Assembly (NCBI RefSeq): GCF_903914075.1
Contig: NZ_CAIWNQ010000006.1
Span: 124,001 to 188,000, forward strand
Reading direction: 5' to 3'
Source: Ruegeria sp. THAF57
Lineage (GTDB): Bacteria > Pseudomonadota > Alphaproteobacteria > Rhodobacterales > Rhodobacteraceae
Length of the DNA stretch: 64,000 nt
The notes below the pieces were generated by a model. That model did no database searches. It was given only the letters and a program-made list of their open reading frames with translations, and was not told where the DNA came from. Positions within the stretch are counted from its first letter, which is position 1, and every line of letters begins with the position of its first letter. The translations under genes and the position numbers were made by a program. Positions 8,698-16,950 of this stretch are shown here, in pieces.

Positions 8698-10269
8698 ATG
8701 AACGTCCACGCCACACCGCAATCCACAGGATATCGAATTTCGGTCGAATCATTGAACGGATCGGTCGCGGTCTACCGCGGCGATGTGCTTTTGGCCAAAA
8801 GCGACAATGCCAAGGTCATGTATGAAACCCGACTGTCCCCAACAATCTACATCCCCCGCGAGGACGTATGTGTGGATCTTGGCGAAGAGACCGAGTTGCA
8901 GACCTTTTGCCCATTCAAAGGAACCGCGACCTATCACGACGTAGTTTTGAACGGTCAACGCCTGCAAAACAGTGTCTGGGCCTATGAAGAAGCTTTGCCG
9001 GAAAGCAAAGCGATTCAGGGTCATATCGGTTTCCTGTCGTCAGCCTATGACCGGATCGACCTGGGAGAAAATCGGCTTCGGGAACCCGATGATGGCAATA
9101 TCAGCGGCCCTTTGATTGACTGGCTGATGCGCGGCGCGTCCGAGCTTACGACCTCTGAAGACTTCACCAAGGCGCTGGCCGAGAAGATGCTGGAACACGG
9201 GATAGCGATTCAGCGCCTCAGCATTCTGGTCTGGTCGCTGCACCCCCTGATCGCAGGTAAACACTATATCTGGGAAAAGGGTGAGGCCGAAATCTCGACC
9301 AACGTACCGACATACGAAATTCACGATCACCCGGCCTATATCAACAGCCCGCTACGGCATGTGTCGAACGGGCTGGGTGGTGTGCGCCAGCGGCTGAATG
9401 ACGACAACCCTCATAACAGCTTTCCAATCATGGAGGATTTGCGCGCCAAGGGTGCAACCGACTATGTCGCAATGCCCCTTCCCTTTTCGGACGGTCGCAC
9501 CAATGTTCTGACGTTGACCTGCGATCATCCCGATGGCTTCACCACTGAAAATCTGGGTTTGGTGTTTGAATGCTCATCGGTCATTGCACGGTTCTACGAA
9601 GTCTTCATGCAGCGTGAAAACGCACAGGTTCTGCTAGAAACCTATGTTGGCAAGCGATCGGGCGCACGTGTTCTGGGGGGCGAAATTCGGCGTGGCGATG
9701 GTGACGAAATCGACGCGGCCATCATGTTTTGTGATCTTCGCAACTCGACCATCCTGGAAGAGCGACTTGGGCGAACGGACTATATTGTCCTGCTGAATGA
9801 CTTTTTCGACACTGTGTCGGATATTGTGCACGATAATGGCGGCGAGGTTCTGAAATTCATCGGCGACGCGGTTTTGGCCGTTTTTCCGGAAGGTGATGAT
9901 GCGATGACCGCTCGCAGCAACGCGCAGCGTACGGCCGTTGAAATCGTCGAGAAGCTGGGCGATCTGCGTCAGGAGGGCTCTGACCTGCATTGTGACTGTT
10001 CTATTGGCGTTGCCTATGGGCGTGTGACATACGGCAATGTCGGCTCACGCGAACGGCTGGACTTTACGGTTATTGGGCAGGCCGCAAACATCGCGGCGCG
10101 GTTAGGTGAATACGGCAAGACGGTGGATCACCGGATCGTCGTGTCGGCTGACATAGCACCCGCCTGCGCCGACGCTGTGCCATTGGGGGACATTCAGCTT
10201 CACAATGTTTCACAGCCTGTGCCTTCCTACGCGCTCAGAACCTCGGCGGATGTTGTACTGAATTCCTGA
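8698..10269 (+). CDS. DUF427-domain class III adenylate/guanylate cyclase
   Basis: 523 residues, no membrane segment. Residues about 15-112 match DUF427 (VAVYRGDVLLAKS, YIPREDVCVDL, TFCPFKGTATYHDV, AIQGHIGF). A GAF-like middle region spans about 150-300. The catalytic domain (about 335-515) has the metal-binding AIMFCDLRNST and FIGDAVLAVF motifs and FTVIGQAANIAARL. Both catalytic aspartates (346 and 390) are present. The ATG at 8698 has GGAG seven bases upstream; an earlier ATG at 8659 has no such site. It lies just downstream of the membrane winged-helix gene on the same strand. The DUF427 part may sense a small ligand; that is a guess. Confidence 0.82.
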   Translation: MNVHATPQSTGYRISVESLNGSVAVYRGDVLLAKSDNAKVMYETRLSPTIYIPREDVCVDLGEETELQTFCPFKGTATYHDVVLNGQRLQNSVWAYEEALPESKAIQGHIGFLSSAYDRIDLGENRLREPDDGNISGPLIDWLMRGASELTTSEDFTKALAEKMLEHGIAIQRLSILVWSLHPLIAGKHYIWEKGEAEISTNVPTYEIHDHPAYINSPLRHVSNGLGGVRQRLNDDNPHNSFPIMEDLRAKGATDYVAMPLPFSDGRTNVLTLTCDHPDGFTTENLGLVFECSSVIARFYEVFMQRENAQVLLETYVGKRSGARVLGGEIRRGDGDEIDAAIMFCDLRNSTILEERLGRTDYIVLLNDFFDTVSDIVHDNGGEVLKFIGDAVLAVFPEGDDAMTARSNAQRTAVEIVEKLGDLRQEGSDLHCDCSIGVAYGRVTYGNVGSRERLDFTVIGQAANIAARLGEYGKTVDHRIVVSADIAPACADAVPLGDIQLHNVSQPVPSYALRTSADVVLNS

Positions 10270-10357
10270 GCCGATCGCCGTCTTGCAGCGCGGCGGTGTC
10301 TGACCAAAGCGGAAACAACTGAACGGCCCGACGCGCAAGACACGCGCTGCGGCAGTG

Positions 10358-11149
10358 TCAGGCCCCGAGAAGTATGAGCGCAGTTTGTGCGGGTGATATC
10401 GTGCTTTGGAGCTGCACGATCTGGCTTCGCGCCAGGAATTGATCTGTCAGCCGATTGATCGCCGTCTCATCCGAAAACTGCGCCAGATCATCTGAACCCG
10501 TTAGACCCTTTAACCTGTCCTTGAACTCAACAAGCTGTTTGTCGATATCCAACTGAGCAAAACTTGAAGGAAGGCCAAGCGCTGTTTCCATCATGTTGCG
10601 CAATGGCGGCAGGCCCATCAAGTCGAACCATTTGGTGTTAGCCCCACTTTCCTGAACTGCCAATTCCGCCAGAGCATGTTGCGCATACAGTGATATGCGC
10701 ATTGTCTCATCACGCTCACCCACGGCGACCTCAAACCGTGAGACCAAGTTGTCCTGCGCGATATCTTCCATAAAACTCTGAAGACCGGTACGGCGAATTT
10801 CACCCGGACCCAGGCCGAAAGCCTCGGAAAACTCGCGATATCTTTTGTCCGACAACCGATTGGGCAACGCATCATCGGTAGAAGTGCCGTCGGACAGCAC
10901 TTTTTGAATGAAATAACGGTTATTCAGATCGCCTTCTAATCCGAATGCCCCCAGCGCAACCTGCAGTAACCGGCGATCCGAGACCAAATCTTCGGCTGTC
11001 TGAACCTTGCCGATGTTTTCTAGAAAATACCGGGTTTCTCGTTCGTTAACCGCCGACGAAGAAAAGCTTTCTAGCTGAGTGTCGTAGCTACGTTGAAGAA
11101 AGCGCCACCCCACGATGCCCCCGACCGGTACAACAGGTTGAAACGTCAT
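10358..11149 (-). CDS. DUF1217 flagellar-cluster protein
   Basis: 263 residues of the DUF1217 family, found in flagellar loci of alphaproteobacteria but with no settled role. Repeated helical segments with FGLEGDLNNRYFIQKVLSDG and FGLGPGEIRRTG are typical of the family. It has no signal peptide. Its start overlaps the flbT stop by four bases (ATGA), so it is the last gene of the fliC-flaF-flbT group and is translated with flbT. A structural or assembly role is inferred from context only. Confidence 0.8.
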   Translation of the reverse strand: MTFQPVVPVGGIVGWRFLQRSYDTQLESFSSSAVNERETRYFLENIGKVQTAEDLVSDRRLLQVALGAFGLEGDLNNRYFIQKVLSDGTSTDDALPNRLSDKRYREFSEAFGLGPGEIRRTGLQSFMEDIAQDNLVSRFEVAVGERDETMRISLYAQHALAELAVQESGANTKWFDLMGLPPLRNMMETALGLPSSFAQLDIDKQLVEFKDRLKGLTGSDDLAQFSDETAINRLTDQFLARSQIVQLQSTISPAQTALILLGA

Positions 11150-11547
11150 TGCCGGTAAGCCATCAACCGCTCTTCCCTCGGCAGCAGCGCGCGAAGAGAC
11201 TTAAGACACTTGTAATACTGCTCTGCCAGCAGCGCGTCGGTGGCTTCCGAAAGGACCTTGCGGCTGTCTGCATCCGTGAAAACTTGGCTCAACTCTTCGA
11301 CGCGGCGCAATAATTGCTGTCTTGCGTCCTCGGGCTCCATGTCTCCTGACAAAACTAACTGCGCAGCATAGCACACGCGGCGCACAGGCGTATTGACCTC
11401 GTCCGGGTGAATGGCATCGCGCAGGCGCAAGACATTCGCTTGCGGCGTCATAATTGAAAACCGACTGCGCCGATCTCCGTTTTCCAAGACGACTCCGTTG
11501 ATCAACACCCGCTCTTTTGGGGCGAGTTTCAAAACCAGCCCACCCAT
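11146..11547 (-). CDS. flbT: Flagellin synthesis regulator FlbT
   Basis: 133 residues, normal for FlbT. In Caulobacter FlbT binds the 5' untranslated region of flagellin mRNA and limits its translation until the hook is complete. Recognised by the N-terminal LVLKLAPKERVLINGVVLENGD block and the helical second half (LLRRVEELSQVF, YYKCLKSLRALLP). It overlaps flaF upstream by one base (TAATG) and the DUF1217 gene downstream by four. Co-location with flagellin and flaF matches alphaproteobacterial flagellar clusters. Confidence 0.92.
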   Translation of the reverse strand: MGGLVLKLAPKERVLINGVVLENGDRRSRFSIMTPQANVLRLRDAIHPDEVNTPVRRVCYAAQLVLSGDMEPEDARQQLLRRVEELSQVFTDADSRKVLSEATDALLAEQYYKCLKSLRALLPREERLMAYRQ

Positions 11548-11921
11548 TAGGTTGCCCTCATCTGTCGCAAACCGCGCAGGACGGCCATGTTGATTTCAAG
11601 CAACGGATCGACACTTGCCTTCTTTCCCAACACCTGACTGCTGTGCTGCTCGGTGAACTCGGCCAGATAGAAAATCCGCGCGCGCAGTTCGTTTGGAAGC
11701 GCATTTTCTGAATCCGCAACGCCGCTGGCCAGAACTGACCACAAACGACGATTTTCATGCAATGCCTGAACAAATCCGCCAAAGTCTGATTTCTGTCGAG
11801 CGGCAGCGGCTTTGAGGCGATGTGTGATTTTCGAAATGGCCTCGTATTCGGTATCCCGTGGCGTACGTGTCGGAGCCGCGGTTTGGGCATAGGCGCGGTG
11901 CGCCATGGTTTGCGGTGTCAC
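11547..11921 (-). CDS. flaF: Flagellin synthesis regulator FlaF
   Basis: 124 residues. FlaF works opposite FlbT and promotes flagellin translation or secretion. Family features are the N-terminal AHRAYAQTAAPTRTPRDTEYE and the LWSVLASGVADSENALP and RARIFYLAEFTEQHS blocks. The start is a GTG at 11921 with GGAAGG upstream at good spacing; the next ATG at 11906 has no ribosome site. It follows flagellin with a hairpin in the gap and overlaps flbT by one base. Confidence 0.9.
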   Translation of the reverse strand: MTPQTMAHRAYAQTAAPTRTPRDTEYEAISKITHRLKAAAARQKSDFGGFVQALHENRRLWSVLASGVADSENALPNELRARIFYLAEFTEQHSSQVLGKKASVDPLLEINMAVLRGLRQMRAT

Positions 11922-11959
11922 TTAAAATCCTTCCAATAGTCCGTCTTTTGGCAATCAGA

Positions 11960-11986
11960 GTCGGGGCGCTTTTTTAACGCCCCGAC
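11960..11986 (-). repeat. Intercistronic hairpin between flagellin and flaF
   Basis: GTCGGGGCG and CGCCCCGAC pair over nine bases around a nine-base A/T loop, 14 bases past the flagellin stop. On the minus strand no T-run follows, so it is more likely a 3' stabilising or partial-termination structure. That would give more flagellin than flaF-flbT transcript. Confidence 0.6.
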
Positions 11987-11999
11987 CAGGGTCCTACGA

Positions 12000-13208
12000 T
12001 TAACGGAACAACGACAAGACCGACTGCGGAGCCTGGTTCGCGATCGACAGAGACTGCGTGGCCAACTGCTGTTGAACCTGCAAGGCCTGCAGACGCGCAG
12101 AGGTCTCTTCCATGTCGGCGTCCACCAGCGAACCGATACCGGACTTAAATGAATCCGCCAGGTTCGAGATGAACTCTTTCTGGGTTTCAATCCGGCCCTG
12201 CGACGAACCAAAGGCCGCCGAGGCGTCAATGGCGGTGTCGATCAGACCTTCGATGGTACCCAGAGCAGCGGTTGCGCCCGCTGCGGTGGAAACATCGATG
12301 CCAGCCAATGCGCCCAGACCGCCGGAGCCGGCATTGGCAAACTGACCGCTGACAGTCAGGTCATTGCCACCAGCGTTGGTGAAATCAAGGGTGCCCGGCG
12401 TGCCGCTGTCATAGTCCACGGTCAAACCGGCGATGCCCAAATCATCAATCTTGCCTTTCAGGGCAACGGCAACGATATCAGCCGTGGTTGTTGCCGCCGC
12501 ATCGTCTGCGGTCACGGTATAAGACACAGTCTGATCGCCAACGGTCAGGCTAACACTGTCCCCGGCAGCAAAGGCCGTGGCGTTTTCAGCAATTTCAATC
12601 TGCTCGTTGCCGCCACCGTTATCCAGCGCGATTGCGACGGTATCACCGTTTGCAGACGCCCCCGCCGAACTGCCCGAAAAGATGTCATTGGCCGTGTAAC
12701 CACCAACCGACAGATCCTGTCCAGCTACGGTGATCGACGAAGCCGTCACAGCACCTGTCGAATCGCGGTCCAGCGAGGACAAGATCGATGCCGAGGCCGC
12801 CGACCCATTGACCAGGTTGAGCCCATTGAACTGGGCTGCCCCAACAACAGCAGTGATCTGATCGCGCAGAGCGGTCACGTCCGCATTGATCTTGCCGCGA
12901 TCCACGTTGTCTTCCTGCGCCGCGACGATCTTGCCCTTCATCTGGTTCAGAAGGTCGGTCACAGTTTCCGAGGCATTCCTCGCCACCGCAACGGTCGATT
13001 CACCCAGCGCCAGACTGTCCTTGATCGCGTTGAAACCCTTCACATCGGATTCCATGACTTTCGAGATCGCCCAGACTGCCGAATTGTCCTTGGCCGTCGC
13101 CACGTCTTTACCGGTCGAGATCGCGTTCTGGGTTGTGGCCAGGTTCTTGTTGACCGATTTCAGGGTTTGCAGCGCAACCATGGCGCCGTTGTTGGTCAGA
13201 ATGGACAT
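12000..13208 (-). CDS. fliC: Flagellin
   Basis: 402-residue flagellin, the filament subunit. The conserved N-terminal D0/D1 region (SILTNNGAMVALQTLKSVNK, about 1-150) and C-terminal D1/D0 region (LADSFKSGIGSLVDADMEET to the end QSVLSLFR) frame a variable central domain (about 160-320) rich in Ala, Gly, Thr and Asp. There is no signal peptide, as expected for type III export. The ATG at 13208 has AAGGAAG upstream. It heads a flagellin-flaF-flbT-DUF1217 group. About 200 upstream bases hold its promoter, whose elements I could not identify. Confidence 0.95.
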   Translation of the reverse strand: MSILTNNGAMVALQTLKSVNKNLATTQNAISTGKDVATAKDNSAVWAISKVMESDVKGFNAIKDSLALGESTVAVARNASETVTDLLNQMKGKIVAAQEDNVDRGKINADVTALRDQITAVVGAAQFNGLNLVNGSAASASILSSLDRDSTGAVTASSITVAGQDLSVGGYTANDIFSGSSAGASANGDTVAIALDNGGGNEQIEIAENATAFAAGDSVSLTVGDQTVSYTVTADDAAATTTADIVAVALKGKIDDLGIAGLTVDYDSGTPGTLDFTNAGGNDLTVSGQFANAGSGGLGALAGIDVSTAAGATAALGTIEGLIDTAIDASAAFGSSQGRIETQKEFISNLADSFKSGIGSLVDADMEETSARLQALQVQQQLATQSLSIANQAPQSVLSLFR

Positions 13209-13417
13209 AACGTCTTCCTTTTTTCGTATGGGCCCTTTGTGCCCGTGCCAACCCCGCACCATCTGCGGGCTTTAACGTCTTTCTGATCACTGCGATCCGC
13301 CGTCCGGCTGTTCGCGCCACCTGCTGTTTCAGGTGCGTCGCCACCATTGCCGCCGATCCCCTAACGGAGTGCTAAGACCCGCGATCCCGAAAATTCGGAT
13401 TTGAATCAAACCCGACA

Positions 13418-13777
13418 CTAGGCGCGTTTCTCCAACGTGGCGTTGCTGCGAACCGCAAAGCCCTTGCGTTGCCCGTCAGCGCTGTAGGTGCTGAGCTCGT
13501 TTCGAACGCGGCGCAGTTCAGCCATGCGATCGGAAACCGCCCGAATCCCGTCGGCCGCACTGTTTAGAAGCGCCTGATTCCTTTCGACCTTCCTCTGAAG
13601 TCGAACCAGTTCATCGCTTTCCCGAACCGGAAATTGGTTGAGCGCGCCAATCAACTTTTCCTTTTCGGGCATCATTTGACCCAACCGGTCCAGATCGCCC
13701 TGCACAAGCGCGTTCCGCTCGAGGTCCAGAACCTCTTCAAGTGACGTGATCACGTCAGCCTCAGATTTACTCGGCAT
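13418..13777 (-). CDS. FlgN-like flagellar export chaperone
   Basis: 119 residues, almost wholly helical with heptad-like leucines (VITSLEEVLDLERNALVQGD, LVRLQRKVERNQALLNSAA), resembling FlgN chaperones that escort hook-associated proteins FlgK and FlgL. The C terminus is basic. It overlaps the upstream flgJ-like gene by 11 bases, so the two form a unit. Sequence similarity in this family is weak, so the call rests on length, coiled-coil character and location. Confidence 0.65.
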   Translation of the reverse strand: MPSKSEADVITSLEEVLDLERNALVQGDLDRLGQMMPEKEKLIGALNQFPVRESDELVRLQRKVERNQALLNSAADGIRAVSDRMAELRRVRNELSTYSADGQRKGFAVRSNATLEKRA

Positions 13778-14042
13778 CGGCCTTCTCCATCAGGGACTGG
13801 AACAGAACGTCTTGCAGGCCGACCCCACCGGCCTTGGCCAACTGATGCGCCTGCTGCTGAACCAATAAAGTCGAAAACTGGTCCTCACCGGCCCCACCGC
13901 CAAAAGACTGGCGACCTTCGCCCAGCCCTGCGGATTTCAGCATCTCGGCCAGAAAAGTTGCCTCAAGCTCAACCGCTGCGGTTTTTAGTCTTTCGACCGT
14001 GGACGGGGGCATCGCTTGGGAAACGGGGACAGGTACTTTCAT
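13767..14042 (-). CDS. FlgJ-type rod-binding protein
   Basis: 91 residues matching the N-terminal rod-binding domain of FlgJ (LKTAAVELEATFLAEMLKSAGLGEG, then GGGAGEDQFSTLLVQQQAHQLAK). The muramidase domain of enterobacterial FlgJ is absent, as usual in alphaproteobacteria. The ATG at 14042 has GGAG seven bases upstream; the ATG seven codons earlier has no site. It is divergent from fliK and overlaps the FlgN-like gene. Confidence 0.8.
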   Translation of the reverse strand: MKVPVPVSQAMPPSTVERLKTAAVELEATFLAEMLKSAGLGEGRQSFGGGAGEDQFSTLLVQQQAHQLAKAGGVGLQDVLFQSLMEKADAE

Positions 14043-14153
14043 CACTTTCTCCGAAATTTGCATCGAACTTTGTCGAGCAAAGATGAAAGCGGTTAAAATA
14101 AACGTAACTTCCTGCGGTCAGATTTCGGTTCACACAACCGGAGTCGGAGCAAA

Positions 14154-15359
14154 ATGCCCAACCCTCTTTTGACAGCAATCGCCCCGCCAAACTCCTCTGC
14201 CAAATCCGGCGGATCGTCCACTGATATGCCTGAGCAAAAGGCAGAAGGATCGTTTGAAGCCGTTCTGGAAGAACGGATTATACAACAGGCTGAAGACGCC
14301 CATCCTGCTGAAAATCCGGTTCCGGAAACAGGGGGGGGACCGTCGGAAACGGTCGAAGACGGCGAGCCGACGGACGTAACACCGAACATCGTGGCCGTTC
14401 CAGATGTCGCGTCGCTTAAGATTTCATTACCTGAACCAAGGGGCGAGGTTCAGGGCAATAACCTTGCCGTTTGGGCGGCCAGCGACCATTCAGACAATTC
14501 TGTTTCGGGCCAGCAAAACGGGAGGGAAGTCGCGTCAGGCGGCCTTGCCAGGGACAGCCCTAAAGCTTCTGCAGATGATCCTGTGACAGAGGTTCAGCCT
14601 GTTCGAACGGAAAGCCTAGCGCGTAACGCTCCAGCGTCTGCTGAGGGTAGGCTCTTGCACAGCGCAAGGTTTGGTATGCCGCCCACCCCGGACCAAGCCA
14701 GGTCCGCACCCGCTGAGTTGCCGAAAACGGATGCTGTTCCCAGCCCTGAGACAGCGGACGGCACACCGCAGGTAAAGTCCCCTTCCGCGCCGGACAAGGC
14801 GCAGCAATTCGTCCAAATGCAATTGATGGCAAAGCAGGAAACCCAAGCTGAGGCTGAGGTTCCGGACATGGAGGCAACTCAACAGCTAAGGGACAATTCC
14901 CCTTTGCAGACTACTCGGGAATCCACCTCAGCCGTGCATGCACTTGGGGCAAACGTTCGCGCTGAAGTGGCGCGCGCCATTGCCGGGCAGATGGCCGCAA
15001 TCATACATACGCGACCTCAGGCCGGGGCGATAGAAATAGCGTTGAACCCCGAAGAGCTGGGGCGCGTTTCTATCGTGCTGAATGGCCGCGACGATGGCGT
15101 CCACCTGACAATCGCGGCCGAGCGCCCGGAAACGCTGGACATCATGCGCCGCCATATTTCCGTTCTTGAGGCCGAGTTCAGGGCCCTTGGTTTCGGCGAT
15201 CTGTCTTTCGACTTGGGAAATTCATCTGATGCCCAACGGAATGGTCAGGACGACATGGCCCAATCGCCATTTGAACCAGAGCGGGAGGCCCCCTCCCCTT
15301 CAAATACACAGGTCCCATCACGCGTTGGTGCGTCTGGGCGCATCGACATAAGGCTTTGA
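14154..15359 (+). CDS. fliK: Flagellar hook-length control protein FliK
   Basis: 401 residues. The long N-terminal two thirds are of low complexity, rich in Pro, Ala, Glu and Ser, as in FliK molecular rulers. The C-terminal Flg_hook domain (about 285-350) has the signature IEIALNPEELGRVSIVL, then VHLTIAAERPETLDIMRRH and LRALGF-like FRALGFGDLSF. It stops hook export and switches substrate to filament proteins. CGGAG lies just upstream of the ATG. The flgD start follows one base after its stop. Confidence 0.9.
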   Translation: MPNPLLTAIAPPNSSAKSGGSSTDMPEQKAEGSFEAVLEERIIQQAEDAHPAENPVPETGGGPSETVEDGEPTDVTPNIVAVPDVASLKISLPEPRGEVQGNNLAVWAASDHSDNSVSGQQNGREVASGGLARDSPKASADDPVTEVQPVRTESLARNAPASAEGRLLHSARFGMPPTPDQARSAPAELPKTDAVPSPETADGTPQVKSPSAPDKAQQFVQMQLMAKQETQAEAEVPDMEATQQLRDNSPLQTTRESTSAVHALGANVRAEVARAIAGQMAAIIHTRPQAGAIEIALNPEELGRVSIVLNGRDDGVHLTIAAERPETLDIMRRHISVLEAEFRALGFGDLSFDLGNSSDAQRNGQDDMAQSPFEPEREAPSPSNTQVPSRVGASGRIDIRL

Positions 15360-15360
15360 C

Positions 15361-16023
15361 ATGATCAATCCGACTACCTCCACCATACATACCGGCGCTC
15401 AGACACCGGCTTCTCAGCCTCAGGCGGCGGGGTTAGCATCAGATTTTGAGACATTCCTTTTGATGCTGACCGCTCAGGCGAAAAACCAGGACCCGCTGGA
15501 GCCTTTGGATTCATCGGAATACGCGTCGCAACTGGCACAATTTTCAATGGTCGAGCAGCAGGTTCAAACCAACGCGTTGCTGTCCGGCCTGTCCGTGTCG
15601 ATGGGCAATGTGGGGTTGGAACAACTTGCGGGCTGGGTCGGAATGGATGTGCGATCGGCCTCGGCCTTTCAATTTGACGGTGCGCCGGTCAAACTGTTCG
15701 CGAAACCCGACGTCGCCGCAAGCTCAGCATCTATCGTGGTTCGGAACGCCAGTGGAACGGTCGTCGACCGCGTCCCGGCATCCCCCAGTAATTCCGAGTT
15801 CGTGTGGACCGGGACAGACAGCGCTGACAATTCAGTTCCTGCAGGGACCTATTCCGCCGCGCTGGAAAGCTATGATGGAGAGGATCTGCTGTCCGAGCAG
15901 ACAGCATCAGCGTATAACCGCGTCGTCGAAGCTCAGGCCGTGGATGACGCGCTGTTACTAACGCTGGAAAGCGGGCAAATTATACCCGTCAGCATGGTAA
16001 GTGCCGTACGATCTGGAACTTGA
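15361..16023 (+). CDS. flgD: Flagellar hook capping protein FlgD
   Basis: 220 residues. FlgD forms the transient cap on which hook subunits assemble. The conserved N-terminal block FLLMLTAQAKNQDPLEPLD with EYASQLAQFSMVEQQ (about residues 32-65) is diagnostic, and a tudor/FnIII-like C-terminal part follows (VDRVPAS, VPAGTYSAALESYDG). It is coupled to fliK with a one-base gap, and its last 23 bases overlap the start of the phosphotransferase gene in another frame. Confidence 0.93.
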   Translation: MINPTTSTIHTGAQTPASQPQAAGLASDFETFLLMLTAQAKNQDPLEPLDSSEYASQLAQFSMVEQQVQTNALLSGLSVSMGNVGLEQLAGWVGMDVRSASAFQFDGAPVKLFAKPDVAASSASIVVRNASGTVVDRVPASPSNSEFVWTGTDSADNSVPAGTYSAALESYDGEDLLSEQTASAYNRVVEAQAVDDALLLTLESGQIIPVSMVSAVRSGT

Positions 16024-16948
16024 TCTGAGGGCCAAGGCAGGCCAAAGCTTTGCCAGATTCGACTCGCTTACAGAACTGGTGAACCTTCTGCCCGACCAAA
16101 CCGCCCCACCGCGTGATCTTTTTGACCACCTCCGCAGCACGGGCCTTGTCGACGCCAATGCCCGGTTTCAGACATTGTATGGGGGCCGCACCAATCAGGT
16201 CTGGAAGGTTCTGGGCGGTGACGGGGACAAAGTGCTGAAACTCTATCGGTCCAAGCTGCGCAACCCGCTGTTTCGCAACGACGCCGAACTGGAAGCCCGA
16301 TGCCTGAATGCGCTGGAGCCGATGGGCTTTGCGCCGCGCCTGCGGGCAACGGGCAAACACGACAACGGACTTTGGGTGTTTTATGATCACGCGCCCGGGT
16401 CACCATGGCAGTCAGGAACAACCTGCGTTGCCGAATTGCTGCGCAAACTGCACATGTTGGACATCTCGATAGAGGTGCCCGCAGGGTGCAACGGCAGCGC
16501 CGATCTTGCGCATCAGACGCAACAAATTCTGAACATGTGCCTTTCGGATCAAAAGGCACAACTTGCGCGAATGCGCCCTGACAGCCCGGTGCCTGCAACA
16601 AACCACACCTGTTTGGTTCACGGTGACCCGGTTGCCGGAAACATACTGGTGGATGCAACGGGGCTAACGCTCATTGATTGGCAGTGTCCGGCCCGTGGCG
16701 ACCCCTGCGAAGATATCGCGCTGTTCCTGTCGCCCGCGATGCAACAGCTTTATCGCGGTGCACCGTTGCGCGCAGCCGAAGAGGCGCAGTTCCTGTCTGC
16801 CTATGACCGACCTGAGATAACGCACAGATACCGCGAACTGCAAAAGTGGTATGCGTGGCGGATGGCGGCATATTGTCTGTGGCGCGTAGAGAATGGTGCG
16901 ACCGATTACTCAGCCGCGCTGGATTTGGAAATCGCAGCCCTCGGATAA
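16001..16948 (+). CDS. Phosphotransferase of the APH/choline-kinase fold
   Basis: 315 residues. An aminoglycoside-phosphotransferase-fold kinase: the N-terminal nucleotide-binding lobe has GGRTNQVWKVLGGDGDKVLKLY, the Brenner motif HGDPVAGN starts at residue 207, and LIDWQ (226) gives the metal-binding aspartate. The substrate is unknown; thiamine, choline or sugar kinases share the fold, and drug resistance is unlikely. The start is GTG at 16001 inside the end of flgD, with no clear ribosome site, so translation may depend on flgD. It runs convergent to the PuuB-like gene, with two bases between stops. Confidence 0.78.
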   Translation: MPYDLELDLRAKAGQSFARFDSLTELVNLLPDQTAPPRDLFDHLRSTGLVDANARFQTLYGGRTNQVWKVLGGDGDKVLKLYRSKLRNPLFRNDAELEARCLNALEPMGFAPRLRATGKHDNGLWVFYDHAPGSPWQSGTTCVAELLRKLHMLDISIEVPAGCNGSADLAHQTQQILNMCLSDQKAQLARMRPDSPVPATNHTCLVHGDPVAGNILVDATGLTLIDWQCPARGDPCEDIALFLSPAMQQLYRGAPLRAAEEAQFLSAYDRPEITHRYRELQKWYAWRMAAYCLWRVENGATDYSAALDLEIAALG

Positions 16949-16950
16949 AA

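Noticed and set aside
13244-13251. TTGGCACG on the minus strand upstream of flagellin, resembling a sigma-54 -24 element
   Set aside because: The matching -12 TTGC is absent at the required spacing, so it is not called a promoter.
16001-16948. Aminoglycoside resistance gene
   Set aside because: The kinase fold is shared by many metabolic kinases, and nothing nearby indicates resistance or mobility.
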